In this document: in pieces, positions 5,472 to 5,767 of the stretch | Layout: each line of letters begins with the position of its first letter | Numbering within the stretch: the first letter of the stretch is position 1 | Origin: Chloracidobacterium sp. UBA7659 | GTDB lineage: Bacteria > Acidobacteriota > Blastocatellia > Pyrinomonadales > Pyrinomonadaceae | Direction: 5' to 3' | Assembly: GCA_002483395.1 (NCBI GenBank) | Contig: DLHV01000249.1 | Span: 7,146-12,912 of the forward strand | Length of the DNA: 5,767 nt | Position numbers and translations under genes: made by a program | Notes under the pieces: generated by a model | Seen by the model: the letters and a program-made list of their open reading frames with translations, nothing else | What the model was told of the DNA's origin: nothing | Databases searched by the model: none

Positions 5472-5767
5472 ATGAGCCTCTTCTTAAGTTCGTTCGAAGC
5501 AATTACAGGTTTGCCGGGTTTTGTTGGGTATGCCTTTGCGTTCGCGTTGGGCGCGATTATCGGCAGTTTTCTCAATGTGATCATTTACCGCGTTCCGAAC
5601 GAGCTCTCAATCGTTTTCCCGAATTCCGCTTGCCCCAACTGCAAGGCTTCGATAAAACCGTATGACAATATTCCGATCCTCAGTTGGCTGATCCTTGGCG
5701 GAAAATGCCGTAACTGCAAGGAACCGATCACGATCCGTTATCCGGCCGTCGAACTGCTCACCGCACT
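5472..5767 (+). CDS. pilD: Prepilin peptidase / N-methyltransferase (partial, C-terminus beyond right edge)
   Basis: The 98 visible codons begin at ATG 5472; an in-frame TAA at 5466-5468 excludes a longer start. The protein opens with a membrane segment (VGYAFAFALGAIIGSFLNV, about 18-36) carrying the GSFLNV-I-R-P motif (31-42) of type A24 prepilin peptidases. The cytoplasmic zinc loop follows: CPNC (54-57) and CRNC (79-82), flanking PILSWLILGGK, then RYPAVELLTA. These belong to the N-terminal methyltransferase part of bifunctional PilD; the aspartic protease half would lie beyond the edge. PilD cleaves the leader of type IV pilins or type II secretion pseudopilins at the inner membrane and methylates the new N-terminus. 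No clear ribosome site precedes the ATG. A truncated relative of this N-terminus lies about 1 kb upstream, on the far side of higBA. Confidence 0.93.
   Translation, partial: MSLFLSSFEAITGLPGFVGYAFAFALGAIIGSFLNVIIYRVPNELSIVFPNSACPNCKASIKPYDNIPILSWLILGGKCRNCKEPITIRYPAVELLTA

Noticed and set aside
1..5767. CRISPR array, insertion sequence or transposase
   Set aside because: No spaced direct repeats, no transposase-like reading frame and no terminal inverted repeats flanking the higBA module were seen by eye.

Overview
The window reads as bacterial chromosome of intermediate GC content. A CRTAC1-like VCBS/FG-GAP repeat protein, a Tat-exported TldD with its TldE partner, and a type IV pilus prepilin peptidase fit an Acidobacteriota (Blastocatellia-like) genome. 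This lineage guess rests on gene style only, with no rRNA or phylogenetic marker in view, so it is tentative.

Layout from left to right. (1) 1-986, minus strand: the N-terminal 328 codons of a secreted VCBS/FG-GAP repeat protein; its C-terminus lies beyond the left edge. (2) 987-1334: a divergent intergenic region holding a perfect 13-bp tandem duplication, a 15-bp palindrome and a plausible sigma70 promoter for tldD. (3) 1335-4281: a two-gene operon, tldD then tldE/pmbA, encoding both halves of the TldD/TldE heterodimeric metalloprotease. TldD carries a clear twin-arginine signal while TldE has none, so TldE may travel out as a passenger of TldD. TldD keeps HExxxH, but Asp stands where the family's third metal ligand, a Cys in the CGKxGQ block, is expected. 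(4) 4282-4663: a stretch without a full-length gene. It contains two tiny ORFs; the second (40 aa) is a truncated, diverged copy of the N-terminus of the prepilin peptidase gene at the right edge. (5) 4664-5235: a higBA toxin-antitoxin module, toxin first, with an inverted-repeat operator and a perfect TATAAT box placed so that the toxin mRNA would be leaderless. (6) 5236-5471: sequence with short open stretches in all three forward frames, perhaps a decayed gene. (7) 5472-5767: the start of a prepilin peptidase / N-methyltransferase (pilD-like), running off the right edge.

The most unusual arrangement is on the right: the higBA module lies between a truncated pilD-like 5' end and an apparently intact pilD 5' end. 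This suggests an old duplication or insertion scar around the toxin-antitoxin module. The second point of interest is the exported TldD with an altered metal site beside a signal-less partner.
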